A stretch of DNA of 64,000 nt, taken from positions 372,001 through 436,000 of the forward strand of contig JBMNVN010000001.1 in assembly GCA_050946835.1 (NCBI GenBank). The letters run 5' to 3'. The translations under genes were made by a program, and so were the position numbers. This DNA is from UBA1447 sp002329225. GTDB lineage: Bacteria > Bacillota > Clostridia > Oscillospirales > Acutalibacteraceae. The notes beneath the pieces are model-generated. The model did not search any database. It was not told where the DNA came from and was given only the letters and a program-made list of their open reading frames with translations. Positions 50,670 through 59,781 of the stretch are shown piece after piece (the first letter of the stretch is position 1; the number at the start of each line of letters is the position of its first letter).

Positions 50670-53321
50670 TTACGCTGTCAGACCCGTTACCTGATTGATG
50701 TTTTTCTTCCCTGTGGAGCAGTGCAAAATATCCAGAGCGTCAACACTCGATACATTGGCGTTGCCGTCAACATTACCCGCCATCTGCTTGATTTCCGACA
50801 ATTCCAGAGCGCCCGAGGCGGCTTTTAAAGCCATCAAGGCATCCACCGCATTTATTTTTCCGTCGCCGCTGATGTCGCCGAAAATTACTATGGTGTAGGT
50901 TTCAACAATTTCATCATTCTCGTCGAGCACGGTCACCACGGTGCCGGTACCTATTACATCGGTTGAGTATTGGAGCGAATACCCGTTGCCGACACTCACA
51001 AAATTGCTCTCGAATTCTTCTCTTGATATACCGGGTTCAAGGCCGTAGATTGTGCCGTTGTCCCTGTCTATCACACTGTCGGAACCGTCGGCAGGCGACA
51101 GCGCATCGCCACCTCCCCCGATTGCGGAAAAGTTGATATTGTTTTCATTTGCATAGGTTTCCGCATAAGAGCCGGCAAAACCGAAGATGGTTAAATTGTC
51201 TGCACAGCGTAAGAATGCATCATCCCCGATACTCGTTACGCTTGCGGGAATGGTCACGCTTGCAAGAAAGTTGCACCCTGCGAACGCCTCATCTCCGATA
51301 CTTCTCACACCTTCGGGGACAGTCACGCTTGTGAGGGATTTGCAATTAAAGAATGCATTATTACCAATATCAGTCAGACTGTTCGGAAAGATTATTCCCG
51401 AGAGGTCGTTGCAAAAAGCAAATGCCCCATCCGCAACAGTCTTTATACCGTCTTTTATCGTATACTCGCCGGCAATTGAATAGTCAACTTCAATTAAATG
51501 ATTGCCGATGTACAAAACCTCATTTTCCCAATTTGAGTCTTCATTGTAATATCCGGTGCCATAGAATGCTTCTTCGCCGATACTTCTCACGCTGTCCGGA
51601 ACTTTTATGTCAGTGAGAGATTCGCAATCTCGGAATGCACAATCACCAATGCTCGTCACACTGTCAGGGACGGTATAGCTTGTTCTCGGATTGCCGATAG
51701 GATGTTGGATTAACTGCGTTTTATCTTTGTTGAATAAAACTCCGTCCTCACTTGAATAATCAGGGTTGTCGGCGGCAACGTCAATACTTGTAAGGGTGCT
51801 ACAGTCAAAGAATGCACAATAACCAATACTCGTCACACTGTTAGGAACGGTTACGACAGTGAGTTGTCTACACTCTTGAAATGCATAATCACCAATACTC
51901 GTCACACTGTTCGGAATAGTTATGCCTGTGAGGTTTTCACAAAAATAGAACGCATCATCCGCAACAGTTATTGTGCCGTCTTTTATTGCATAATCGCCAC
52001 TGAGTGAATATTTAGCCATAATTAAATGGCTGCCGATGTACAAAACCTTATCTTCCCAATTTGAGTCGTCGTAATAATACCCGGTTCTGTCGAATGCGTC
52101 TTCCCCGATACTCGTCACACTGTCAGGCAGATTTATGCCTGTGAGGTTTCCGCAATATTCAAATGCCTCATCATCGATATTTGTAACACCGGTGTTTATC
52201 GTTACATCTGTGAGAACTTCGCAACCTCTGAATGCAGCCATGCCGATGCCCGTCACGCCGGCGGGAACGGTATAGCTTGTTCTCGGATTGCCGATAGGAT
52301 ATTGGATTAACTGCGTTTTATCTTTGTTGAATAAAACTCCGTCCGCACTTGAATACTTCGGGTTGTCGGCGGCAACGTCAATGCTTGCAAGCATATCGCA
52401 AGAACCGAATGCATACTCACCTATGCTCATTACACTCTTGGGAATTGTTATGCCCGTTAAGGATATGCAACCATAGAATGCATCATTAGCAATACTTGTC
52501 ACACCGTTACCCAAGTTTACACTTGCGAGAGATTCGCAATCAGAAAATGCAGAATTGCCAATGCTTGTCACACTGTCAGGAATGATAATGCTTGTAAGGG
52601 AGTTGCAAGCACGGAAAGCATTTTCCCCGATATTTGTCACGCTGCCCGGAATGATTATGTCATCGAGAAAGTTGCAATATTCGAATGAACAACCACCAAT
52701 AACCGTTACACTGCCGGGAACGGTATAGCTTGTTCTCGGATTGCCGATAGGATATTGGATTAACTGAGTTTTATTTTTGTTGAATAAGACTCCGTCTTCA
52801 CCTGAATAAGCAGGGTTGTCGTCGGCAACGTCAAAACTTGTCAGAGATTCACAGCTGTAGAATGCCAAATAACCGATATTTGTCACGGAGTTCGGAATAG
52901 TTACGTCTGTCAGAGATGTACAACTGTCAAATGCACAATGACCAATACTTGTCACGCTGTTCGGAATACTTATACCCGTGAGGGAGTCGCAATAATAGAA
53001 TGAGCTGTTACCGATTACCGTCACGGTGTTCGGAAGCGTTACGCTTGTCAGAAAGCCGCAATAAGCGAATGCATCTTCACCGATTACCGTCACGGTATAG
53101 CCGCCGAGAGTGGAGGGAACAGTTATATCCCCGCTGATTGATTCATCAACATACGTTATTGTTGCAAAGCCGCCGTCAACCTCATATTCATAATCGCCTT
53201 CAATCAAGGCATTTGCGGTTGGCGCAAACAAATTGCCTGAGCCGCTGAAAGGTACGGCGCCCAGCAACATGAGCGTTGCGAGCAACAGGGATAAAACTTT
53301 TCTGCCGAGTTTATTTTTCAT
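50670..53321 (-). CDS. Secreted BspA-like LRR protein with dockerin-like C-terminus (copy 2)
   Basis: 883 residues from the ATG at 53321 (GGGAGGTTG upstream); a longer frame from 53372 includes the promoter -10 and is rejected. Same plan as copy 1: signal peptide, about 21 LRR units, three DGVLFNKDKT islands, two SNWEN-type islands, YGLEPGISREEFESNF linker and two dockerin-type loops (DISGDGKINAVD, NVDGNANVSSVD). The last 150 residues differ from copy 1 at only a handful of positions, while the repeat regions differ in number and order of units. Predicted extracellular adhesin or scaffold-docked protein. Confidence 0.9.
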   Translation of the reverse strand: MKNKLGRKVLSLLLATLMLLGAVPFSGSGNLFAPTANALIEGDYEYEVDGGFATITYVDESISGDITVPSTLGGYTVTVIGEDAFAYCGFLTSVTLPNTVTVIGNSSFYYCDSLTGISIPNSVTSIGHCAFDSCTSLTDVTIPNSVTNIGYLAFYSCESLTSFDVADDNPAYSGEDGVLFNKNKTQLIQYPIGNPRTSYTVPGSVTVIGGCSFEYCNFLDDIIIPGSVTNIGENAFRACNSLTSIIIPDSVTSIGNSAFSDCESLASVNLGNGVTSIANDAFYGCISLTGITIPKSVMSIGEYAFGSCDMLASIDVAADNPKYSSADGVLFNKDKTQLIQYPIGNPRTSYTVPAGVTGIGMAAFRGCEVLTDVTINTGVTNIDDEAFEYCGNLTGINLPDSVTSIGEDAFDRTGYYYDDSNWEDKVLYIGSHLIMAKYSLSGDYAIKDGTITVADDAFYFCENLTGITIPNSVTSIGDYAFQECRQLTVVTVPNSVTSIGYCAFFDCSTLTSIDVAADNPDYSSEDGVLFNKDKTQLIQHPIGNPRTSYTVPDSVTSIGDCAFRDCESLTDIKVPDSVRSIGEEAFYGTGYYNEDSNWENEVLYIGNHLIEVDYSIAGEYTIKDGIKTVADGAFAFCNDLSGIIFPNSLTDIGNNAFFNCKSLTSVTVPEGVRSIGDEAFAGCNFLASVTIPASVTSIGDDAFLRCADNLTIFGFAGSYAETYANENNINFSAIGGGGDALSPADGSDSVIDRDNGTIYGLEPGISREEFESNFVSVGNGYSLQYSTDVIGTGTVVTVLDENDEIVETYTIVIFGDISGDGKINAVDALMALKAASGALELSEIKQMAGNVDGNANVSSVDALDILHCSTGKKNINQVTGLTA

Positions 53322-53363
53322 CTTTACAACCTCCCAAATTAAGTTAGGATATTGCCAATCTGA

Positions 53364-53392
53364 ATAGTACACTTTTTTTGACGCTTTTACAA
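53364..53392 (-). promoter_or_regulatory. Promoter of LRR-dockerin gene 2
   Basis: Minus strand: TTGTAA (53387-53392), 17-bp spacer, TACTAT (53364-53369). Confidence 0.65.
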
Positions 53393-53402
53393 TAGGCGGT
53401 TA

Positions 53403-53447
53403 CAAAAACAGACCGTTTTTACGAACAACTGCCGTGAAAGCAGTCTG
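53403..53447 (-). terminator. Terminator after LRR-dockerin gene 3
   Basis: Minus strand CAGAC...GTCTG (plus-strand 53443-53447 and 53409-53413) closes an inner CTGC/GCAG hairpin and is followed by TTTTTG. It is a diverged relative of the hairpins after genes 1 and 2. Confidence 0.55.
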
Positions 53448-53505
53448 AAAAACTTGTTAAACTTTACTCTGTCAGACCACCCGACGGTGAGTTGAACTGT
53501 CAGGC

Positions 53506-55941
53506 TCATGCCGGACCGCTTTGGTCGATGTCTGTAAGCCCCGTTGCGCATTGCAGAATTTTCAATGCATCAATAGTTGTTACTTTTCCGTTCCCGTCAA
53601 TATCTCCTGCCAGCTTTTCAAGTTGTGTTAATATTGCAAGCCCTGCGGTCGCCCGCAAAGCTTTTAAAGCATCCAAGGAGTTTATTGTTCCGCTGGCGTT
53701 AATGTCGCCGAAGATTACAATGGCGTAGGTTTCAACACCTTCATCATTTTCGTCGAGTACGTTCACTACGGTGCCGGTGCCTATTACAGCAACGGAGTAT
53801 TGCAGTGAATAACCGTCGGCGACACTCACAAAATTACTTTCGAATTCTTCTCTTGATATACCGGGTTCAAGGCCGTAGATTGTGCCGGCATCCCTGTCAA
53901 TCACACAGCCGGAGCCGTCAACGGGGGTCAACGCCGTTACCTCGATTGCGGAGAAGTTGATATTGTTGGCATTTGCATAGGTTTCCGCATAAGAGCCGGG
54001 AACGCCGAAGATGGTTAAATTGTCGGCACAGCCCTCAAATACCTCCTCACCTATATTCGTCACGCTTTCGGGAATGGTTATTCTTTCGAGGGAGGCGCAT
54101 CCTTTGAATGCGCTTCCGCCAATTTTCGTTACACTGCTCGGAATGGTTGTTTCCAAGAGGTTATTGCAAAAAGCGAGAGCATAATCCGCAACGGTTTTTG
54201 TTCCGTTTTTAATTGTATAATCGCCGCTGATTGTGTTTTTAGCATTAATCAAATGGTTGCCGAGGTATAAAGCCTCGTCTTCCCAATTTGAGTTGTCGTT
54301 ATAATATCCGGTTCCTATGAATGCCCAACCGCCAATACTTATCACACTGTCGGGGAGGACTATGCTTGTAAGGGAAGCACAGACATAGAATGCCCCTGAG
54401 CCAATGCCGGTCACACCGTTCGGGACGGTATAGCTTGCTCTTGCGTTACCGGCAGGGTATTGAACTAACAGGGTTTTATCTTTGTTAAATAAGACTCCCT
54501 CCGCACTTGAATAATTCGGGTTATCACCGGCAACATCAATGTCCGCGAGGGAAGAGCACTCTGCGAATGCATACTCACCAAGCTTTTTCACACTGTTCGG
54601 AATTGTTATGCTTGTGAGGGAGGTGCAATAATATAATGCCGAATCCGCAACAGTTATTGTGCCGTCTTTTATTGCATAATCGCCGCCAAGTGAATATTGA
54701 GCCTTAATCAAATGATTGCCGATGTACAAAACGTCATTTTCCCAATTTGAGTCGTCGTTAAAATACCCGGTACAGCTGAATGCACCAGCGCCAATGCTCA
54801 CCACACCGTCAGGAATGCTTATGTATGTAAGGTTTTCGCAATTAGAGAATGCATCTTCACCAATACTTGTCACACTGTCAGGAATGCTTACGCCTGTAAG
54901 GTTTTCGCAATTAGAGAATGCAAAATCACCAATACTTGTCACACCGTCCGGAATGGTTATGTTTGTGAGGGATAAGCAATTATCGAACGCGGAATCACCG
55001 ATAATTGTTACACCGACCGGAACGGTATAGCTTGTTCTCGGATTGCCGATAGGATATTGGATTAACTGAGATTTATCTTTGTTAAATAAGACTCCGTCCG
55101 CACTTGAATAATTCGGGTTGTCGTCGGCAACGTCAATGCTTGCAAGTATAATGCAAAAACCGAATGCATTACCCCCAATACTCGCCACACCGTTACCTAA
55201 GGTGATGCTTGTGAGAGCTTCGCAAGAAGAGAATGCCTCCGTACCGATACTTGTCACACCATTGCCCGGAATGATAATACTTGTTAGAGAGAAGCAATAA
55301 GAGAATGCATAATCACCAATAACCGTTACGCTGCCGGGAACGGTATAGCTTGTTCTCGGATTGCCGATAGGATATTGGATTAACCGAGTTTTATCTTTGT
55401 TAAACAAGACTCCGTCCGCACTTGAATAATTCGGGTTTTCATCGGCAACATCAATGCTTGCAAGTATATCGCAAGAATCGAATACAGACTCACCTATGAT
55501 CGTTACACTCTTGGGAATTGTTATGCCCGTTAAAGATGTGCAATAATAGAACGCACAATTTCCAATACTTGTCACACCGTTACCCAAGTTTATGCTTGTG
55601 AGAGAGTCGCAATCAGAAAATGCATAATTGCCAATGCTTGTCACACTGTCAGGAATGATAATGCTTGTGAGTGAGGTGCAATAAGAGAATGCAAAATTAC
55701 CGATTACCGTCACGGTATAGCCGCCGAGGGTGGAAGGGACAGTTATATCCCCGCTTATTGAATCATTAACATCCGTTATTGTTGCAAAGCCGCCGTCAAC
55801 CTTGTAAGTATAATAGCCTTCGGTCAATGCCTTTGCGGTTGGTGCAAACAAATTGCCTGAGCCGCTGAAAGGTACGGCGCCGAGCAGCATAAGCGCCGCA
55901 AGAAATAGGGATAAAACCTTTTTGCCGATGTTCTTTTTCAT
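53506..55941 (-). CDS. Secreted BspA-like LRR protein with dockerin-like C-terminus (copy 3)
   Basis: 811 residues from the ATG at 55941 (AAGGGAGGCGG upstream; the longer frame from 55992 is not supported). Signal peptide, about 18 LRR units, three DGVLFNKDKT islands, two SNWEN-type islands, YGLEPGISREEFESNF linker and two dockerin-type loops (DINASGTINSLD, DIDGNGKVTTID). It is the most diverged of the three: the dockerin loop residues and the final residues (LTDIDQSGPA) differ from copies 1 and 2. First of the array in map order from the glycan operon; transcribed from its own promoter. Confidence 0.9.
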   Translation of the reverse strand: MKKNIGKKVLSLFLAALMLLGAVPFSGSGNLFAPTAKALTEGYYTYKVDGGFATITDVNDSISGDITVPSTLGGYTVTVIGNFAFSYCTSLTSIIIPDSVTSIGNYAFSDCDSLTSINLGNGVTSIGNCAFYYCTSLTGITIPKSVTIIGESVFDSCDILASIDVADENPNYSSADGVLFNKDKTRLIQYPIGNPRTSYTVPGSVTVIGDYAFSYCFSLTSIIIPGNGVTSIGTEAFSSCEALTSITLGNGVASIGGNAFGFCIILASIDVADDNPNYSSADGVLFNKDKSQLIQYPIGNPRTSYTVPVGVTIIGDSAFDNCLSLTNITIPDGVTSIGDFAFSNCENLTGVSIPDSVTSIGEDAFSNCENLTYISIPDGVVSIGAGAFSCTGYFNDDSNWENDVLYIGNHLIKAQYSLGGDYAIKDGTITVADSALYYCTSLTSITIPNSVKKLGEYAFAECSSLADIDVAGDNPNYSSAEGVLFNKDKTLLVQYPAGNARASYTVPNGVTGIGSGAFYVCASLTSIVLPDSVISIGGWAFIGTGYYNDNSNWEDEALYLGNHLINAKNTISGDYTIKNGTKTVADYALAFCNNLLETTIPSSVTKIGGSAFKGCASLERITIPESVTNIGEEVFEGCADNLTIFGVPGSYAETYANANNINFSAIEVTALTPVDGSGCVIDRDAGTIYGLEPGISREEFESNFVSVADGYSLQYSVAVIGTGTVVNVLDENDEGVETYAIVIFGDINASGTINSLDALKALRATAGLAILTQLEKLAGDIDGNGKVTTIDALKILQCATGLTDIDQSGPA

Positions 55942-55983
55942 CTGAACCGCCTCCCTTATCAAAGTTATGGTGATGCCGATTGA

Positions 55984-56012
55984 ATAATACACCTATCCGG
56001 TCGCTTATTCAA
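55984..56012 (-). promoter_or_regulatory. Promoter of LRR-dockerin gene 3
   Basis: Minus strand: TTGAAT (56007-56012), 17-bp spacer, TATTAT (55984-55989). Confidence 0.65.
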
Positions 56013-56089
56013 TAGAAATTTTTATTTTTGCGTATATTTTTTATGCATTTTGGGATTGCCCGATAAACCGGTATTTTACCATAACCAAA

Positions 56090-56130
56090 CAAACGGCTCC
56101 GCCGGTTTTAATGCCAACGGAGCCGTTTTA
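56090..56130. terminator. Terminator of the exopolysaccharide operon
   Basis: AAACGGCTCCG (56091-56101) pairs with CGGAGCCGTTT (56118-56128) around a 16-nt loop; A and T ends allow use in both directions. It closes the minus-strand glycosyltransferase operon 31 bp after its last stop and insulates the LRR genes. Confidence 0.85.
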
Positions 56131-56161
56131 AAGCGGCTTTGAGCCCTAATCTTTTAACGGT

Positions 56162-57313
56162 TCAGATCTCTAAAACATTTTCAAAAACCCTTTGTACCGC
56201 TTTAATGTTTTTTGCCAAACTGAAGTCCCGGGCACGTTCAAGACAGTTATTTGAAAATTCGGGCAGACATGAGGGATTTTCAAAAACATATCGGATGGCG
56301 GCGTAAAGACTTTCTTCATCATTTTCACAAATAAGGCCGCAGTCAAAACCCCCGAACAGTTCTCTCATTCCGGCACAGTCAGTGGTGATTACAGGCAAAC
56401 CGAGCATAACCGCCTCCGTTGCCGCCATGCTTAAACCTTCCGCTTTTGAAGAACATACATAGAAATCGGCACGGGAATAATAAGGATAGGGGTTTTCAAC
56501 TTTTCCGGGCATAAGCACCGAGTCGGCAACACCGCATTGTGACGCCATATTTTCAAGTTTGGGGCGTTCTTCGCCTTCGCCTAAAATCTGAAGGCTGAAA
56601 TCAAAGCCTTCTTTTTTAAGTCTGCCGGCTATTCCGATGAGCCTGTCAAAGACCTTTACCGGCACCAGCCTGCCCGCAGTAACAATACGGATGATATTAT
56701 CATTTTTGCAATCACTGCCGCCGGACTGCTTCAGATGTTCGGCTATGCCGTGCTCGTCCGTCGGATTATATACAACCAAGGCCTTCTGTTCTATTTTAAA
56801 CTTTTGAACGGCGGAGTTGAGAACGCTGTCGGAAACGCAACAGACTGCATCAAACTTGTTATAGCAGGCTCTTTCTTTTTCAGCGCTTCCGTGAATTTTT
56901 TCAGACCAGGGATTATTAATTACGTCCGTGTGAATCCATGCGATTTTTTTACTTTTCTTGTCGGGTGAGGCGGCAATAAGGCGGGCGGCGTAACCCTCGC
57001 AAAAAGCAACTTCAATATCATAACGCTCCCTGAAAAAGACCCTATGCACCAATGGCGGCGGAGCCGTGCAGCTGAATTTTATAACCAATTTATTCAGCAG
57101 CATTTTAAACTTTGCATGCTTACTCACGGGCTTTTTTGTAAAGCAACTGAAACGGCAAGCCTCCTTTACTCTGCGGGTAAAGGCTTGACCGTCCGTAACG
57201 CTTACAACATGGAGGTCGCACTTTGTTTTATCAATATTTTCCGCAAGTAAGGCGAGCGCTCTTTCCGCACCGCCCAATTCGAGGGATTCGATAAAAATTA
57301 AAACCTTAATCAT
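56162..57313 (-). CDS. Glycosyltransferase family 4 protein
   Basis: 383 residues with the GT-B fold: N-terminal FIESLELGGAERALALLAEN, then VTAGRLVPVKVFDRLIGIAGRL (sugar-nucleotide domain) and SSKAEGLSMAATEAVMLGLPVITTDCAGM (E-x7-E type donor site). Transfers a sugar from a nucleotide donor to the growing lipid-linked glycan at the inner face of the membrane; donor and acceptor unknown. Last gene of the operon; ATG preceded by GAGG. Confidence 0.9.
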   Translation of the reverse strand: MIKVLIFIESLELGGAERALALLAENIDKTKCDLHVVSVTDGQAFTRRVKEACRFSCFTKKPVSKHAKFKMLLNKLVIKFSCTAPPPLVHRVFFRERYDIEVAFCEGYAARLIAASPDKKSKKIAWIHTDVINNPWSEKIHGSAEKERACYNKFDAVCCVSDSVLNSAVQKFKIEQKALVVYNPTDEHGIAEHLKQSGGSDCKNDNIIRIVTAGRLVPVKVFDRLIGIAGRLKKEGFDFSLQILGEGEERPKLENMASQCGVADSVLMPGKVENPYPYYSRADFYVCSSKAEGLSMAATEAVMLGLPVITTDCAGMRELFGGFDCGLICENDEESLYAAIRYVFENPSCLPEFSNNCLERARDFSLAKNIKAVQRVFENVLEI

Positions 57314-57334
57314 CCGGCTTAACCTCGAAAAACA

Positions 57335-58540
57335 TCAAAGCATCATTGCAAAACCCAGAGCCGCAGGCATAGCGTCAAGTTCCCGGGAATAAAAGCCGAC
57401 GCCTTTTGTGTCACCCTGAGCATAATCGACAACGCCGTTTCGCCTTGTGCAGGAAATTAAAAATTTCAAGCTGTTATCATAAGCCTTGCTGAAACGTTCT
57501 TCACCGGTAAGTTCACCCGTTTTCTCCATAAACCCTCCCAAGAGGGCGGTTGCCGTGGATTCGCCGGTTTTACGCAGAAGGAGTTGTCTGTCCCATGCGC
57601 CGTTTTCCATTTGCAGTTTTTCCGCAGCATCGGCAAAGGCAAGCATTGCCTCAAGCAGTTCCCTGCGGAAGTCCTCTATTGCCGTTATTTCATCCGCAGT
57701 AAAGCGGTGTTCGGCTTCCCTCAAGGCGCTCTTTGACGGCAATGAAAGGCAGGATGCCGTTAAACCCAGGGCATACCAGCCGCTGCCCCGACCCCAACCG
57801 TAAAGTCCCAAGGGAGAGCCGTCGGTTTTGTTATAACAATGGGCAGGCAGCCCGGTTTCACGATGGATTCCGTAACGGATGAACTCATTAATTTGCGCCC
57901 GGGCGGCGGCAATCGTTTTTATATCCCCGTAGGTTGTGCCGTATTTAACCAGGAACGGGCAGACCATAGCCAAGGTATCTACAAAGCGGATTTCCGCATC
58001 CGCCGTGTTGTACGGGATTGTCCCGTATTGTTCCGATAAATCCAAAAGATAGCGGGCGGTTGTGTCCATGGCGGGTCTTATCTTATCTGGATTTGCCGCA
58101 GGTGAGGAAAGCAGAGCGAAGGCCAAAAGAGCCGTGTCGGGAGCCGCAACAAAGTTTTGCCAATCACCTGTTTCGGGATTGATTTTTGACCTTATACAGT
58201 TTTCCGCCGCTGTTTTAATCTGAGGCACGGAGATATTTTTATTGGCGCCCAATAAAACGGCCGCCTCCTGCCAGCAACGCAGTTTGTTTGTAGAATAGCC
58301 GCCTTTGAGCAGGTCTAATATTCTCAGCCGTCTTGCGTCCTCTACGGGAACGGGGGGTATTTTTTTAAGATACTTAGCCAACCGTTTAAGGCAGATATTC
58401 TTCCATTGCTCTTTGTCTTTATGGCGGCCTATATGAATCCTTGAATACCACCTGTAAAAGACCGGAATAATATCAAACAGTATTAAAAGCAATACCGCAC
58501 CCGACAGCAGTATAAACAATGTAAACCACAATGTTTCCAA
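57335..58540 (-). CDS. Membrane-anchored GH105/GH88-like glycan hydrolase domain protein
   Basis: 401 residues, TTG start at 58540 after GGGGGA. One transmembrane helix (about 6-30) is followed by a basic region and an (alpha/alpha)6-barrel-like domain. GWGRGSGWYALGLTA (about 255-270) matches the WGRG.GW signature of unsaturated glucuronyl/rhamnogalacturonyl hydrolases (GH105/GH88), and RFVDTLAMVCPFLVKYG resembles the strand with the catalytic Asp. Those enzymes clip 4,5-unsaturated sugars left by polysaccharide lyases. Here it sits between two glycosyltransferases, so it may trim or edit the polymer rather than feed on it. Which side of the membrane holds the domain is not certain. Function inferred, not certain. 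Confidence 0.65.
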   Translation of the reverse strand: METLWFTLFILLSGAVLLLILFDIIPVFYRWYSRIHIGRHKDKEQWKNICLKRLAKYLKKIPPVPVEDARRLRILDLLKGGYSTNKLRCWQEAAVLLGANKNISVPQIKTAAENCIRSKINPETGDWQNFVAAPDTALLAFALLSSPAANPDKIRPAMDTTARYLLDLSEQYGTIPYNTADAEIRFVDTLAMVCPFLVKYGTTYGDIKTIAAARAQINEFIRYGIHRETGLPAHCYNKTDGSPLGLYGWGRGSGWYALGLTASCLSLPSKSALREAEHRFTADEITAIEDFRRELLEAMLAFADAAEKLQMENGAWDRQLLLRKTGESTATALLGGFMEKTGELTGEERFSKAYDNSLKFLISCTRRNGVVDYAQGDTKGVGFYSRELDAMPAALGFAMML

Positions 58541-58555
58541 CGCCTGTCCCCCTTG

Positions 58556-59743
58556 TTAATCTTCAATAAGCTCATACAGGTTTTCCGCCCCGGAAATATA
58601 GTTTGCCGAACTTTCGGTTAAATTGCGTGAGAGTTTATTCATGAGGCTAGGATTTTCAATAAGCATCAGAATTTTTTCGGCTATGGACTGCGGGTTCATT
58701 TCGGCAATCAGACCGCTGACCGAATCCTCTATCTGGTCGTTGACGGTGGAATACCTTGTAACCACAACGGGTTTAGCCGCCAGTTTTGCCTCTTCAACGG
58801 CTATGGACTTGCCCTCGTACCGGGAGGGCTGTACATAAATGTCGCATTGAGCCAAATAGCCGTAGGGATTCTTTTGCTCGCCCAAAAGTATAAACCGAGC
58901 TTCAAGTGATTTTGACTTCGCTTTTTCGGCAATGGGTTCCGCTTCGCTGCCGCCCCCCACGACTGCCCAAATGAAGTCTATCCCTCTTCGGGTAAGCAGT
59001 TCACAGGCTTCCAGGGCCAAGTCGATGCCTTTTTCCGGAGAAAGACGCCCTACGGTCAGCAATTTTATCCCCTTTGCCGCTTCGGGAAAGCCGGGGCCGA
59101 GGGTTGAAAGCCGTTTAATTTCGGAACTTGAAATTATGTTTTCAACAACTTTGATTTTTTCAAGCAGATAGGGGAAAACATTTACCAAACTTTCCGCACA
59201 AGCTTCGGAAACCGTCATAATAAAGTCAAGCTTTAAAAGGAATTCCCTATCAAATTCCGGGTTCAATAACAGCTTTGAATAGTCGCTGTGGATATAGCCC
59301 GCTTTTTTTGACGCCCTGACTTTCTCCACACAATAATAAATCGAGTTGCCCTCCAAATAGCCCACAGCAAAGTCATAGTTCAACTCCGTTTCGGGCAAGA
59401 CGGAGGACAGATACTTCCATACGGTCCTTCGTTTATTTACGGACTCTTTTTTTCTTAATGAAAGGGCGTAGAGAATTCTTTTTAACGCCAACAGCGGTTT
59501 TATTTTTTTCAGGCAATAAAGCAGGCACCCGCCGATACTCCCGTCAAAATAGAGATATTCCTCCCCGGCATCCAGAATGTTTACGGCTTCGGGAACATCG
59601 GAGAGGAAGAGCCCTTCCCGCTGAAAAAGCATCAAATCCGCATCATAGCGGCTATAATCAAGTTCCCTCAGCAGGTTTAGCAGGCTTTTTTCCGCACCGC
59701 CCGCGGCAAGGGAGGGAATTATAAAAAGTATTCTTTTTTTCAT
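58556..59743 (-). CDS. Glycosyltransferase family 4 protein
   Basis: 395 residues. N-terminal LFIIPSLAAGGAEKSLLNLLREL, C-terminal TVGRLSPEKGIDLALEACELL and PSRYEGKSIAVEEAKLAAKPVV give the GT-B/GT4 assignment. GGGGGAGG lies before the ATG. It resembles the genes at 56162 and 61982 in layout; the three probably add successive sugars of one repeat unit. Confidence 0.9.
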   Translation of the reverse strand: MKKRILFIIPSLAAGGAEKSLLNLLRELDYSRYDADLMLFQREGLFLSDVPEAVNILDAGEEYLYFDGSIGGCLLYCLKKIKPLLALKRILYALSLRKKESVNKRRTVWKYLSSVLPETELNYDFAVGYLEGNSIYYCVEKVRASKKAGYIHSDYSKLLLNPEFDREFLLKLDFIMTVSEACAESLVNVFPYLLEKIKVVENIISSSEIKRLSTLGPGFPEAAKGIKLLTVGRLSPEKGIDLALEACELLTRRGIDFIWAVVGGGSEAEPIAEKAKSKSLEARFILLGEQKNPYGYLAQCDIYVQPSRYEGKSIAVEEAKLAAKPVVVTRYSTVNDQIEDSVSGLIAEMNPQSIAEKILMLIENPSLMNKLSRNLTESSANYISGAENLYELIED

Positions 59744-59781
59744 ATATCCTCCCCCGACATTTTCATTGACCGACTCGCCTT

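Noticed and set aside
47359..55941. Regular ~70-bp repeats resembling a CRISPR or satellite array
   Set aside because: They are in frame, encode 23-residue LRR units with codon-level drift, and lack identical repeats separated by unique spacers.
47359..55941. LRR-dockerin proteins as proof of a cellulosome
   Set aside because: No cohesin scaffold or dockerin-bearing cellulase is in the window; only the dockerin-type loops are seen.
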